Source: Acidicapsa dinghuensis (lineage in GTDB: Bacteria > Acidobacteriota > Terriglobia > Terriglobales > Acidobacteriaceae). From it: 64,000 bases of DNA. The notes under the pieces are model-generated. The model made no database searches. It saw nothing but the letters and a program-made list of their open reading frames with translations, and was not told the origin of the DNA. A program made the position numbers and the translations under genes. The stretch is from NCBI RefSeq assembly GCF_025685685.1, contig NZ_JAGSYH010000002.1:854768-918767 (forward strand), in the 5' to 3' direction. Positions 48,534 to 57,181 of the stretch are shown here, in pieces. How positions within the stretch are numbered: position 1 is the stretch's first letter; each line of letters begins with the position of its first letter.

Positions 48534-49650
48534 GCTTCACCTCACTAGCGGCCTCGCCGCCCGCTACCTTGGAACCCACAAACCGCGAAGCCAGTTCCCG
48601 CACCATCTTCACCACCGCCTGCACATGTTCCACAGACGTTCCCGGAACAATGCCATGCCCCAGGTTGAAGATGTGCCCAGCGCGGCCGCCTGCCTGCTCC
48701 AGGACCTGCCTGACGCGCGTCTCCAGAACAGGAAGCGGAGCAAACAGTGTGATCGGATCGAGATTGCCCTGTACCGCGCAGCCATATCCCATCGACCGCC
48801 AGCCCGCATCCAGCGGCGTGCGCCAGTCCAGCCCGATCACATCCGCACCCGTCTCATGCATCGCCGGAAGCAGACTTGCCGTCTCCACGCCAAAGTAGAT
48901 CACCGGCACGCCCATCTCCTGCACCGCGCGCACCAGCCGCTTTGTCACCGGCAGCACATAATCGCGATAGTCCTCAACGCCTAGTGACCCAACCCACGAA
49001 TCGAAAATCTGGATGACGTCCGCGCCTGCATCTACCTGCTGTCGGCAATAGGCCGTCAGCACTGTGACCAGCTTGTCCAGCAGCCGCTGCCAGGCCGTCG
49101 TCTCGCCATACATCATCTGCTTGGTGAAGATATAGTTCCGCGAACTGCCACCTTCAATCATGTAGCTTGCCAGCGTATACGGCGCGCCGCAAAAACCGAT
49201 CATCCCCTTCGAATCGCCAAAGTGTCCAGTTACCTTCTCGATCGCCTTCGCGACATACTCCAGTTCACTCGCGCGATCGGTTCTCAGCCGGTCAATGGAT
49301 TCGGGGCTTCGCAATGGCGCATGCACCACCGGCCCCTCGCCCGCCTGGAACTCGAAATCCAGCCCCATGGGCTCCAGCGGCAGCAGCAGATCGGCAAAGA
49401 TGATAGCCGCATCCACGTCGAGCTTCTCGGCAGCCGTAATCGTGACCTCGGCTGCAATCTCTGGCCGCTTGCAAATCTCGACCAATGAATGATGCTTGCG
49501 TACCTCGCGATACTCCGCCATGTAGCGGCCTGCCTGCCGCAAAAACCACACCGGAGGCCGGTCCACAGGCTTGCGTAGACACGCGCGCAAAAAACGGCTC
49601 CCGCCAGTCAATTCCAGCGGCACTTCAGCACTTTCAATCAGAGAACTCAT
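48526..49650 (-). CDS. hemE: uroporphyrinogen decarboxylase
   Basis: 374 residues, slightly longer than usual through both ends. Removes four acetate carboxyls from uroporphyrinogen III. RPPVWFLRQAGRYMAEYRE is the substrate-binding block, IIFADLLLPLEPMGLDFEF and GFCGAPYTLASYMIEGGSS follow, and GNLDP and FNLGHGIVPGTS close the barrel. Forms an operon with hemH through overlapping ends. Confidence 0.96.
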   Translation of the reverse strand: MSSLIESAEVPLELTGGSRFLRACLRKPVDRPPVWFLRQAGRYMAEYREVRKHHSLVEICKRPEIAAEVTITAAEKLDVDAAIIFADLLLPLEPMGLDFEFQAGEGPVVHAPLRSPESIDRLRTDRASELEYVAKAIEKVTGHFGDSKGMIGFCGAPYTLASYMIEGGSSRNYIFTKQMMYGETTAWQRLLDKLVTVLTAYCRQQVDAGADVIQIFDSWVGSLGVEDYRDYVLPVTKRLVRAVQEMGVPVIYFGVETASLLPAMHETGADVIGLDWRTPLDAGWRSMGYGCAVQGNLDPITLFAPLPVLETRVRQVLEQAGGRAGHIFNLGHGIVPGTSVEHVQAVVKMVRELASRFVGSKVAGGEAASEVKLA

Positions 49651-49709
49651 CTCTTCAATTCTATTTGCCGGGAAACCACCTGTGAGCGTCGCCGTAGCTC
49701 AACATCGGT

Positions 49710-50465
49710 TCATCTCGCCATGGGAAAAACCCGGTACTCCACGCTCACTCGGTCCTGCGTCATCCCCACTGCCATCTGTGTTCGATGCAGCACACTGTTC
49801 TGAAACACCACTGCATCGCCCGGCTCCATCTCCGGAGCCCAGAACCGAGCCATATCAAACCGCTGGCGTAGGTCGCCGTCGGCCAGCTCTGTAAAATGCA
49901 GTAACCCCGGCTGCGGACCACGCACAAACTCCAGCCCAGGCGCATCCACACCACAAGCATCCAGCGGAATCCAACAGGTCACAAGTTCCGTCATCGGCGC
50001 AGTAGAAATCCAATATCCGCGCTCATCATAAGAACCCGCGGGCTCCGGGAAGTGCACTCCCAGCCCGCCATCCTGATGCCATCCCTGCGAAACATTCCGC
50101 CCATCCGGCGAGTCTCCGGGTGCAAACTTCTTCCGCAGCCACGAGTGCTCCAGCCTGCAGTCCCAATCTCCGCCCAGAGCCTTGGAAAACAACGCCGCCG
50201 GCTCAGGACTCGTGACCGGCGCAATCAACTCTTCTTTAGGAAGCGGAGAATCAACGAGCGAGGCATCCGCAAGCGCCTCAATTAGCAGGGAATTGGAAAA
50301 TCGGTTGAGCCGATGGTGCTTAGCAACCGTGGGCCGATCCTCAACCGCTGTGAAGCAGCTAACCGCGGCGTGCCAGAATCGCTCAACCAGCGAAGACGGC
50401 AAAACACCGCGCAGCAGGACGACTCCATCCTCCCGCAATCTTTCGGCAGCTTCTTCGCTGCTCAT
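49710..50465 (-). CDS. phytanoyl-CoA dioxygenase (PhyH) family protein
   Basis: 251 residues. An iron(II)/2-oxoglutarate oxygenase fold: VVLLRGVLPSSLVERF opens, GWHQDGGLGVHF carries the HxD ligands, DACGVDAPGLEFVRGPQ follows, and AVVFQNSVLHRTQ supplies the distal His. The family hydroxylates lipids or secondary metabolites and acts on many unknown substrates. The ATG overlaps the stop of the TonB-type gene by ATGA. The 60 bases between its stop and hemE show nothing. Confidence 0.85.
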   Translation of the reverse strand: MSSEEAAERLREDGVVLLRGVLPSSLVERFWHAAVSCFTAVEDRPTVAKHHRLNRFSNSLLIEALADASLVDSPLPKEELIAPVTSPEPAALFSKALGGDWDCRLEHSWLRKKFAPGDSPDGRNVSQGWHQDGGLGVHFPEPAGSYDERGYWISTAPMTELVTCWIPLDACGVDAPGLEFVRGPQPGLLHFTELADGDLRQRFDMARFWAPEMEPGDAVVFQNSVLHRTQMAVGMTQDRVSVEYRVFPMAR

Positions 50466-51085
50466 CCCCGCTCGTAATGGAAGTGCAGTTCGCGCTCGCT
50501 CGGCACCGGCACACCGTCTTTCTTAGCCGGCGTGTACCGCCATTGCTCCACCGTCGCGATCACGGCGTTGTCGATCGGCGCGCCCAGCCCTTTTAGCAGC
50601 GTCAGCTTCGAGACCTTCCCGGTCTCGTCAATCACCGCATCCAGCACCACATCGCCTTTCGTCCCGGCAGGCATCGTCGAAAGATCCGGCTGCGGAGCAG
50701 GGAAGTAGCTTTCCAGCGCAATCGTGATGTCGCCCTCGCCCAGTCCGCTCTCGACAGCGCCACCCACGCCGGGATCGGCCTTGGTTGGCGTCGCGAGATG
50801 CGTCTGCGGAGCCTCGGTCTTGTTCTTTTCGATTGAGGTTGGTTTCGCCTTATCCGGGCTCTTTGACTTGTTTTCCGAGGCGACCGCCTGTAAGCTTCCA
50901 GGGCTGAAGTACACCAGCACCGTGTTCCCCTTATCCGTACCTGGCAACCGGTAGGGAGCAATCTGCGCAGTGCGGATCACGCCAGTCCCCAAGAACAGCA
51001 GCACCGAGAGATGCAGCACCGCCGATAGCACCGTGCCCCGGTTTTGTGCGACGAATTTCCATGCCCGGAAAATAAAACCCTGCAC
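50462..51085 (-). CDS. TonB C-terminal domain protein
   Basis: About 207 residues from GTG 51085, which follows GGAGG; a longer frame to 51148 has no ribosome site. One membrane anchor (about 16-34), a Lys/Thr/Pro-rich periplasmic linker, and a C-terminal TonB-type domain (KGDVVLDAVIDETGKVSKL, DNAVIATVEQWRYTPAKKDG). Such proteins deliver proton-motive force to outer-membrane transporters or act in envelope sensing. It is coupled with the PhyH-type dioxygenase, and is separate from the TonB-ExbB-ExbD cluster at 55-58 kb. Confidence 0.82.
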   Translation of the reverse strand: MQGFIFRAWKFVAQNRGTVLSAVLHLSVLLFLGTGVIRTAQIAPYRLPGTDKGNTVLVYFSPGSLQAVASENKSKSPDKAKPTSIEKNKTEAPQTHLATPTKADPGVGGAVESGLGEGDITIALESYFPAPQPDLSTMPAGTKGDVVLDAVIDETGKVSKLTLLKGLGAPIDNAVIATVEQWRYTPAKKDGVPVPSERELHFHYERG

Positions 51086-51224
51086 GACGCCTCCGTGCCT
51101 AATAGACGAACGCAAGGCCAGTTTAGGTGAATTCCGCTGAAACTGCACCCACGCGCGCTATATTTGCAGGGCCAACTTACTTTTTGTGCCCAAACCGCAT
51201 TGATTCCGCAACCGGAATTCCGGT

Positions 51225-52361
51225 CTATTGTGGCGAATCAGGCTTGCTTCCGTCGTCATCCGTGTCCGCGCCGGTCAATAATCGCGCTTCGGAACGAAGC
51301 ACATGATAATTGTCAAAACGGGCGTCGTTTAGCATTTTTAGAGTCGGCCCCTTTTGGTTTGGTGTCAAAAAACCTCTTTCATCGAGCTGCACTTTCGCGG
51401 AGTAACTTTCGGTCATCGCAACCGTTCGCACCGGACAGATGTAGCTTTGTTTTCCTATCTCAACGCGACCGTACTCCACCATCAGATCTGCGCGCTTCAT
51501 GGGATCGTCGTCGGACAAATCCGCCTGCAGTGTGATTCGCAGAATCGTTCCGTTGGCTGGGTCGATTGCGATTTCACCGTGATATCCCGGTCGTGTCTGC
51601 GTCGGTTTACTGTGACCGGCAAGTTCCACTTTGAGCCTGTAGTGAGATTGATGTCGCGGGACAGAATAACGAAATAACGCGGTCTTTGAATCCCCCATCG
51701 CCTCCCAGTGGCTCCACGTCAGCTTGCCGCTTCGCGCATCGGTAAGCACCGTGTGCAATACCGGGCCAAATTCACCTGAAGATAAAAGCTGACCGGCAAG
51801 AGTGATCGTTTGATCCTGCTCGGAGACTTCACTCGACTTGGTTTCCATCACTTCTTTGCCGTCGCGATAGAGCACCGTAGCTCTCTTGAAGTCCGAATAG
51901 TGCATAGGCTGGTAATTCGTGTAGACCCCATAGTCCTGGCTAGCTGGGGTGTCTTCAAACGTTGTGATGGATTCCGACGCGAAAAAGTTAGGCAGCTTGA
52001 CGAGGGTTGTTTCTACATAGGCCGAGGCCAGCGATAACATCTGCCGTTGCGCTATCTCATTCGGCGGAGTAGTTTGCAAAATCTCGCTGGCTGGCGCACG
52101 GAGAAAGGCTGACGCATCCGCCAGCAGCGCCACAGCTTGTTTTGACTTCGGGCCGGGTGCGGTTTTTCTCCATTGCGCAAGCTGCGCTGCGTCCGCGCGT
52201 TCGGTCAATTTCAGTCCGTCGAGCCAGTGCGCAACCTCCGCATCTGGTTTATCTTTCCACTCGGTAAGCGCCTGATCGACTTGCTTGATGTCGACGCGCT
52301 TTGCAGCGAAGGCGGGCACTGCCAACATAGCGAACAAAAACAGGCTCAAATTTTTCCGCAT
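51225..52361 (-). CDS. exported protein of unknown function (lipoprotein-carrier-like beta protein)
   Basis: 378 residues with a signal peptide (1-19). No catalytic motif is recognised. The middle part has alternating beta strands typical of outer-membrane-associated carriers (ATVLYRDGKEVMETKSSEV, RYSVPRHQSHYRLKVELAG, GYHGEIAIDPANGTILRITLQA), a pattern frequent in large Acidobacteria secreted protein families. ATG 52361 is preferred for the signal peptide. The region before it (52395-52489) shows no gene. Confidence 0.75.
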   Translation of the reverse strand: MRKNLSLFLFAMLAVPAFAAKRVDIKQVDQALTEWKDKPDAEVAHWLDGLKLTERADAAQLAQWRKTAPGPKSKQAVALLADASAFLRAPASEILQTTPPNEIAQRQMLSLASAYVETTLVKLPNFFASESITTFEDTPASQDYGVYTNYQPMHYSDFKRATVLYRDGKEVMETKSSEVSEQDQTITLAGQLLSSGEFGPVLHTVLTDARSGKLTWSHWEAMGDSKTALFRYSVPRHQSHYRLKVELAGHSKPTQTRPGYHGEIAIDPANGTILRITLQADLSDDDPMKRADLMVEYGRVEIGKQSYICPVRTVAMTESYSAKVQLDERGFLTPNQKGPTLKMLNDARFDNYHVLRSEARLLTGADTDDDGSKPDSPQ

Positions 52362-52489
52362 CGCATAACCCCAGCGAAAGAACTCGCCCATCATCCTATC
52401 TCTAAAAGTCTATGGAGGATATGGGCTTTCATATGGAGTTATAAGAGCTCGTTCCCGTCTCAGCTTGCCGATCCAGCTACACTGTCTTC

Positions 52490-52843
52490 ATGTCCAGCCT
52501 GGAGGAGTATTCTCTACAATTCGCGCGCGTCATCCTGTTCACGCGCCAAATGGAAATAATGAGTGACTACTACGGCCGCATTCTCAGCCTGAAACTTGTC
52601 TCGGAAGAAAAGGGCTGGCGCGAATTTGCTGCCGGCGCCGTCAACATCGCCCTGCACTCAGGACCACCATCGCCCGGCGCAAAAGGGCCGAAGATTGTCT
52701 TCCACGCTTCCGACGTTGCGTCTTTGCGGGAAGCACTCGTTGCGCGTGGCGCGAAGTTCGGCAAAGTTCGTCAGGGTGATCCATTCACTCTCTGCGATGG
52801 CAAAGACCCCGACGGCAACCCCATCCAGCTATCCAACCGCTGA
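52490..52843 (+). CDS. VOC superfamily (glyoxalase-like) protein
   Basis: 117 residues. RVILFTRQMEIMSDYYGRILSLKL opens a VOC domain, and GPKIVFHASDVASLREALVARGAKFGKV with CDGKDPDGNPIQLSN closes it. The substrate is unknown. ATG 52490 is preceded by GCTTCATG-free sequence without a strong ribosome site; the start is therefore moderate. It converges with rfbB. Confidence 0.82.
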   Translation: MSSLEEYSLQFARVILFTRQMEIMSDYYGRILSLKLVSEEKGWREFAAGAVNIALHSGPPSPGAKGPKIVFHASDVASLREALVARGAKFGKVRQGDPFTLCDGKDPDGNPIQLSNR

Positions 52844-52907
52844 CTCTATTCCCCGTCGCGAAGCCTCATTGACGCGACAGCCTGCCTGCCCCTGCCGCGC
52901 CCTCGCC

Positions 52908-53993
52908 TCAACGAGCCCCGTAATTCGTCTCCATCCAGTCTCGGTACGCGCCTGAAGTCACTTCTTCGACCCACGTCTGGTTGTCGAGATACCAGCGCAC
53001 CGTTTTGCGCAGACCAGTCGCAAACGTCTCTTTAGGACGCCAACCCAGCTCTCGCTCCGCTTTCGTTGCGTTGATTGCATAGCGCCGGTCATGCCCCGGC
53101 CGGTCCGTGACAAACTTCATCAACTGTGCGTGAGGCCGGTGAGGCGAATCCGGCAGGAACTCATCCAGCAGCGCGCACAGTATCTTCACTGTGTCGATGT
53201 TTGCCTGCTCGTTCCATCCGCCAATGTTGTAGGTCTGCCCCGGCACGCCTTTTTCCAGCGCCACACGCAGTGCTGCCGCATGATCGCCTACATACAACCA
53301 GTCGCGCACCTGCATGCCATCGCCATAAATCGGCAGCGGCTCACCGTGGATCGCGCGGTTCAGCACCAGTGGCAGCAGCTTTTCCGGAAACTGCAAAGGT
53401 CCATAGTTGTTTGAGCAGTTCGTGACGACGGCAGGCAGACCGTAACTCTTCACCCACGCACGCACCAGCATGTCGCTAGCCGCCTTCGACGCCGCATATG
53501 GCGAATTGGGCCGGAAAGGAAATGTCTCTTCAAACGGAGCATCCCCCGACTTCAGTGAGCCATACACCTCGTCGGTCGAAACATGCAGAAAGCGGAACTT
53601 TGTGCGATCTTCAACATCGAGCTTGTCATAGTACGCCCGCGCCGCCTCAAGCAGCGTAAATGTGCCGTGGACGTTGGTATTGAGAAAGTCCTCCGGCCCC
53701 ATCAGTGACCGGTCTACATGGCTCTCCGCCGCCAGATGCACAATCGCACGCGGCTCAAACTCCTTCAATAACCGATCCACCAGCGTGCGATCCTGAATGT
53801 CGCCGCGCACAAAGTGATATCCAGACCGGTCCGCGATCGGCTGCAGGTTCCTCAGATTGCCCGCATAAGTCAGCTTGTCCAGATTGACGAGTGGCGTGCC
53901 GATCTCGGCAAACCAATCGAGCACAAAATGCGACCCGATAAAACCGGCGCCGCCCGTCACAAATATGGGAGAGTCTTGCGTAAGCATCGCCAT
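52908..53993 (-). CDS. rfbB: dTDP-glucose 4,6-dehydratase
   Basis: 361 residues. An extended short-chain dehydrogenase: FVTGGAGFIGSHFV binds NAD, HLAAESHVDRSL, HVSTDEVYGSL, the YAASK catalytic Tyr-Lys and NNYGPLQFPEKL are all RmlB signatures. Converts dTDP-glucose to dTDP-4-keto-6-deoxyglucose on the way to dTDP-rhamnose. The other rml genes are not in the window. Two ATGs (53993, 53987) are possible. Confidence 0.95.
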   Translation of the reverse strand: MAMLTQDSPIFVTGGAGFIGSHFVLDWFAEIGTPLVNLDKLTYAGNLRNLQPIADRSGYHFVRGDIQDRTLVDRLLKEFEPRAIVHLAAESHVDRSLMGPEDFLNTNVHGTFTLLEAARAYYDKLDVEDRTKFRFLHVSTDEVYGSLKSGDAPFEETFPFRPNSPYAASKAASDMLVRAWVKSYGLPAVVTNCSNNYGPLQFPEKLLPLVLNRAIHGEPLPIYGDGMQVRDWLYVGDHAAALRVALEKGVPGQTYNIGGWNEQANIDTVKILCALLDEFLPDSPHRPHAQLMKFVTDRPGHDRRYAINATKAERELGWRPKETFATGLRKTVRWYLDNQTWVEEVTSGAYRDWMETNYGAR

Positions 53994-54064
53994 CAGTGTA
54001 CCCGCTAAGCCCAGACCGCCCTATGCCTGTTTCGTGGCAGTATTGTCCTTTTCCAGCGCAAATA

Positions 54065-54092
54065 ACAAAGGCCCCCATCTGCGGAGGCCTTT
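54065..54092 (-). terminator. terminator of the TPR lipoprotein gene
   Basis: CAAAGGCC pairs with GGCCTTTG around a 12-base loop; read on the minus strand it is followed by TTATTT. It closes the ExbD-TPR transcript before rfbB. Confidence 0.75.
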
Positions 54093-54116
54093 GCCATTCG
54101 AATCGCGAACCGAACT

Positions 54117-54947
54117 TTACTTCATGTTGCCATTGGAGTCGAGCGTGATTCCGCCCGATCCCTGATTCTTCTTGTTCTCATTCTCCTTGCGGGTACCCAT
54201 GGCCTTTGCGCTCCAGTCCAGCGCCTTAGCAACGTCATCCTTAACCGCCGCCGCGTCGCCACAGTCAACATCCGCCTTGCGGCGATACGTCAGGTTCATG
54301 TACGACATGGCATCGTCATAGTTCGGACGGTTATCGACAGCCTGCTGCAGGTACTTTATGCCTTCCTCGACCAGCGGACCATTCTCCTGTTGAATCTCTG
54401 TACAGTTGGCCTTCGTCAAGGCCTTGACGTTGCCAACGCCGTCATCGTTGTTGTTCAACATCTTCAGCAGATTTTCATGGGCTAGCGTCCAGTCAATCAC
54501 GCCCACCGTATACGCTGCTTCGGGGTCCTTGGGATCAACTGCGAGAACCTTCTTCTGCCACGTTCTCGCGTCGTCAAATTTCTTCATGTTGAAGTACAGG
54601 CTGGCAATACCCTTCATGCTGTTGATATTCGAGGGATCCGCTGCCAATACTTCCTGGAAGGTCTGAATCGCCTGATTTGCAGTCTTTAAGTTTTCGGGGG
54701 TTGAGAGTCCAGGTACCACATTCTGTGAGAGCGCCGTTGCCAGATACGCCTTCGCCGTCGGCAGGGTGGGATCGAGCTGTGAGGCCTGCTGGAAGTGGTT
54801 GATCGCTTCTTCGTACTTTCCGGCCTTGAACGATTCAACTCCCTTATTTAGCTGGTCACGGGCCTTCAGCTTGGCGCAGCCGGTAAGCGCGACCATGAGG
54901 ACCACGAGAGACGCCGCAAGCACCGGCAGACGTGCGATTCGATTCAT
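54117..54947 (-). CDS. TPR-repeat lipoprotein
   Basis: 276 residues. Signal peptide with lipobox LTGC (about 21-24). Three to four TPR units follow (ESFKAGKYEEAINHFQQASQLDPT, IQTFQEVLAADPSNINSMKG, FDDARTWQKKVLAVDPKDPEA), then a longer helical part and a Gly/Asn-rich end. Position downstream of two ExbD genes suggests it is part of the envelope energisation cluster, perhaps as a periplasmic scaffold; that is inferred from order only. Confidence 0.85.
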   Translation of the reverse strand: MNRIARLPVLAASLVVLMVALTGCAKLKARDQLNKGVESFKAGKYEEAINHFQQASQLDPTLPTAKAYLATALSQNVVPGLSTPENLKTANQAIQTFQEVLAADPSNINSMKGIASLYFNMKKFDDARTWQKKVLAVDPKDPEAAYTVGVIDWTLAHENLLKMLNNNDDGVGNVKALTKANCTEIQQENGPLVEEGIKYLQQAVDNRPNYDDAMSYMNLTYRRKADVDCGDAAAVKDDVAKALDWSAKAMGTRKENENKKNQGSGGITLDSNGNMK

Positions 54948-55125
54948 ATTCTTATCCTTCTCCTTCGAGTCGTCGCCAGGTGTTACGCGCCTGGTTCGCC
55001 CGCGCGGCCAAGTGCAGTGGGAGACTCCCGCCCCAGCCGTTCCATCCTAATCAAACTGCATTCATTTCGAAAAGCTTTTCTGAAAGGCCGCCGGTCCACG
55101 GGCAAATAAGGCCCGGCAAGAGCAC

Positions 55126-55146
55126 GGCCCTGCACAGGGCAGGGCC
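55126..55146. terminator. hairpin after the second ExbD gene
   Basis: GGCCCTGC and GCAGGGCC form an eight-base stem with a five-base loop. TCTTTTCT follows on the plus strand; on the minus strand a TTATTTG comes later. It separates ExbD and TPR lipoprotein genes and may only attenuate. Confidence 0.55.
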
Positions 55147-55152
55147 TCTTTT

Positions 55153-55587
55153 CTATTGACCAGCCAAAATCTTCGGCGTCATGAGACCGACATGATCCAC
55201 GCCCGCACCATGTCCGATATCGATGACATCAGCAACCGCTGCAAAATCAACATCATCGTCGCCTTTGACGAACATGATGCGCTCAGCGCGGTTCTGATAG
55301 ATCGCAGTCAGACGCGCCAGCAGATCCCCATGCGCGACGTCATCCTGGTTGATCTTGTACGCGACCCGATTACCAGCCTTTAGCACCGAGACGACGATCG
55401 TACGCGGATCTGGCGGTTGAGGCGTTTTGTCCTTGGGCGGCTGCGGCACCAGCGCACCCAGTCCCTTTGGCGTTACCGGCACGATCACCATGAAGATGAT
55501 CAGCAGCACCAGCAGAACGTCGATGAGGGGAGTTACATTGATGTCCGAGGAAATTCCACCCGGACCACCACCACCTGTCATTGCCAT
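55153..55587 (-). CDS. exbD: ExbD/TolR family proton-channel protein, second copy
   Basis: 144 residues. One membrane segment with DVLLVLLIIFMVIVP holding the proton-path Asp (INVTPLIDVLLV), and a periplasmic part that ends with GAGVDHVGLMTPK. ExbD couples proton flow through ExbB to TonB. It lies 36 bases after the first ExbD gene. A Gly-rich N terminus (MAMTGGGGPGG) is unusual. Confidence 0.92.
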   Translation of the reverse strand: MAMTGGGGPGGISSDINVTPLIDVLLVLLIIFMVIVPVTPKGLGALVPQPPKDKTPQPPDPRTIVVSVLKAGNRVAYKINQDDVAHGDLLARLTAIYQNRAERIMFVKGDDDVDFAAVADVIDIGHGAGVDHVGLMTPKILAGQ

Positions 55588-55623
55588 GTCTTGAACTCCT
55601 GAAATCTGTGGTCGAAACCTGCT

Positions 55624-56064
55624 CTACTCGCCGCCTATTGCACCGGGTTGTCGCTTCTCAGTCAGCAAGCCAACTGATTCCACACCAGCGGTGCGCACAT
55701 CGTCGATCGCATTCTCGACATCGAGATAGCGTGCACGGGCATCCGCGCGGACAAAAATCTGCTTGCCCGGCTTGTCTGCCAGCATGTCACGAATCTTGGC
55801 GCCAACTTCGGCGGGATTGATTCTATTCTGGCCAAGATAAAGCGTACCGTCGCGCGTCACCGCAACTACGATGGCGTCGTCTTTATCCGCATCTGGCATG
55901 GCCACTGGGTTATCGGTCTTCGCGAGATCGATGTTGACCTTGTTCTGGAGCATCGGAGTGATGACCATGAAGATGATCAACAGCACCAGCATTACGTCCA
56001 CCATGGGCGTAACGTTGATGTTCGAGTTTACCTTCGCGCCTTCGTTTCTTACTGCAATTGACAT
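55624..56064 (-). CDS. exbD: ExbD/TolR family proton-channel protein, first copy
   Basis: 146 residues. NVTPMVDVMLVLLIIFMVITP with the conserved Asp is the membrane helix; the periplasmic domain includes GTLYLGQNRINPAEV and VRADARARYLDVENAIDDVR. It differs clearly from the second copy, so the pair is not a recent duplication. Two ExbD proteins with one ExbB suggest a mixed stator. It follows ExbB by about 216 bases. Confidence 0.93.
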   Translation of the reverse strand: MSIAVRNEGAKVNSNINVTPMVDVMLVLLIIFMVITPMLQNKVNIDLAKTDNPVAMPDADKDDAIVVAVTRDGTLYLGQNRINPAEVGAKIRDMLADKPGKQIFVRADARARYLDVENAIDDVRTAGVESVGLLTEKRQPGAIGGE

Positions 56065-56280
56065 TGTCTAAGCTCCACGCATCAAGTTCGAAAGTCACCG
56101 ATGCAGAGAAGGTGACCAATCGCTCAATCTCGGCCTTTTACGCGCCTTGATTGAGCCGCCGGATCGAAGCTCCTGAGGGTAGTGGTCGGAAAGGCTGGCA
56201 GAGGATGCACATTCCACTGCCAGCCAAAGACTCTCGCCCCGTTTCGGTTGCTGCGTCCCGGCAGTTGCCGCTGCGCCTTG

Positions 56281-57021
56281 TTAGCGCTTGTGGCTCTGCT
56301 TGATGAAGTAGTCCACCAGTTCGCTCGACGAGTTGTCCATCTCGACATCGAAGGCTTCAACGCGGCCGGTGAAGTAGTTAAAGGTCATAACGGCCGGAAT
56401 CGCCACAAGCAATCCGAACGCGGTGGTTACCAGAGCTTCCGAGATACCACCGGCGACGGCAGCGATACCGGAAGACTTCTGTACAGCGATCTGCTGGAAG
56501 GCGTTCAAGATACCCATGACGGTACCGAGCAGGCCGACGAAGGGAGCGGTTGCACCAATCGTTGCCAGAACGCTGAGGCCACGCTTCAGTTTCGCGTGAA
56601 CGATAGCTTCGGCACGCTCGAGAGCACGCTTGGAGCTCTCAATCGTCTCTTCAGTCACCATACCCTGCGAGCTGCGGAACTCCTGCAGGCCGGCGGTGAC
56701 AACTTCGGCGAGATGCGACTTCTTGCTGCGATCGGCAATCTTGATTGCCTCTTCGAGCTTGGCATCCTTCAGGGCGCCTGCAACCTTGGGAGCAAACTCA
56801 CGCGACTGCTTACGGGCTGCGGTGAAGTACAGATAGCGGTCAATCATCACGGCCAGCGACCAGATGGACATGATGAACAGTACGACGGCAATGCCTTTGG
56901 CAAAGAGACCCATGTTGCCCCAGAGGCCAACCAGGCTGAAATCGGTTGAGGCCTGTTGGTCCTGGAACATTGCCAGGCTGGAAGCATGCGAGGCGAAATG
57001 TGCAAACTGAGCGAGAATCAC
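56281..57021 (-). CDS. exbB: ExbB/TolQ/MotA family proton-channel protein
   Basis: 246 residues with three membrane segments (about 38-60, 150-175, 195-215). ATIGATAPFVGLLGTVMGILNAF is the ExbB signature and ISEALVTTAFGLLVAIPAV the third helix. Forms the channel that powers TonB. The start is GTG 57021, nine bases after AGGAGG. It lies between the TonB gene, which has its own terminator, and the ExbD genes. Confidence 0.95.
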   Translation of the reverse strand: MILAQFAHFASHASSLAMFQDQQASTDFSLVGLWGNMGLFAKGIAVVLFIMSIWSLAVMIDRYLYFTAARKQSREFAPKVAGALKDAKLEEAIKIADRSKKSHLAEVVTAGLQEFRSSQGMVTEETIESSKRALERAEAIVHAKLKRGLSVLATIGATAPFVGLLGTVMGILNAFQQIAVQKSSGIAAVAGGISEALVTTAFGLLVAIPAVMTFNYFTGRVEAFDVEMDNSSSELVDYFIKQSHKR

Positions 57022-57137
57022 TGAATCGTTCCTCCTGGGGATTGCTCATCTTCTCTTGAGCGAAGATTTGTTTCTGTTTACCGCGGGGCTCCCACGGGTG
57101 AGTGCGCACTGTGCTGGCACGCATTCAGAGGATGAGT

Positions 57138-57173
57138 AAAAAGGGCGGACTTTCCTCATCGGAAATACCGCCC
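57138..57173 (-). terminator. rho-independent terminator of the TonB gene
   Basis: On the minus strand GGGCGG with inner ATTTCC pairs with GGAAA and CCGCCC, followed by TTTTTAC. It stands eight bases after the TonB stop, before the ExbB leader, so the TonB and ExbB transcripts may be separated or attenuated here. Confidence 0.85.
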
Positions 57174-57181
57174 CGCGTAGA

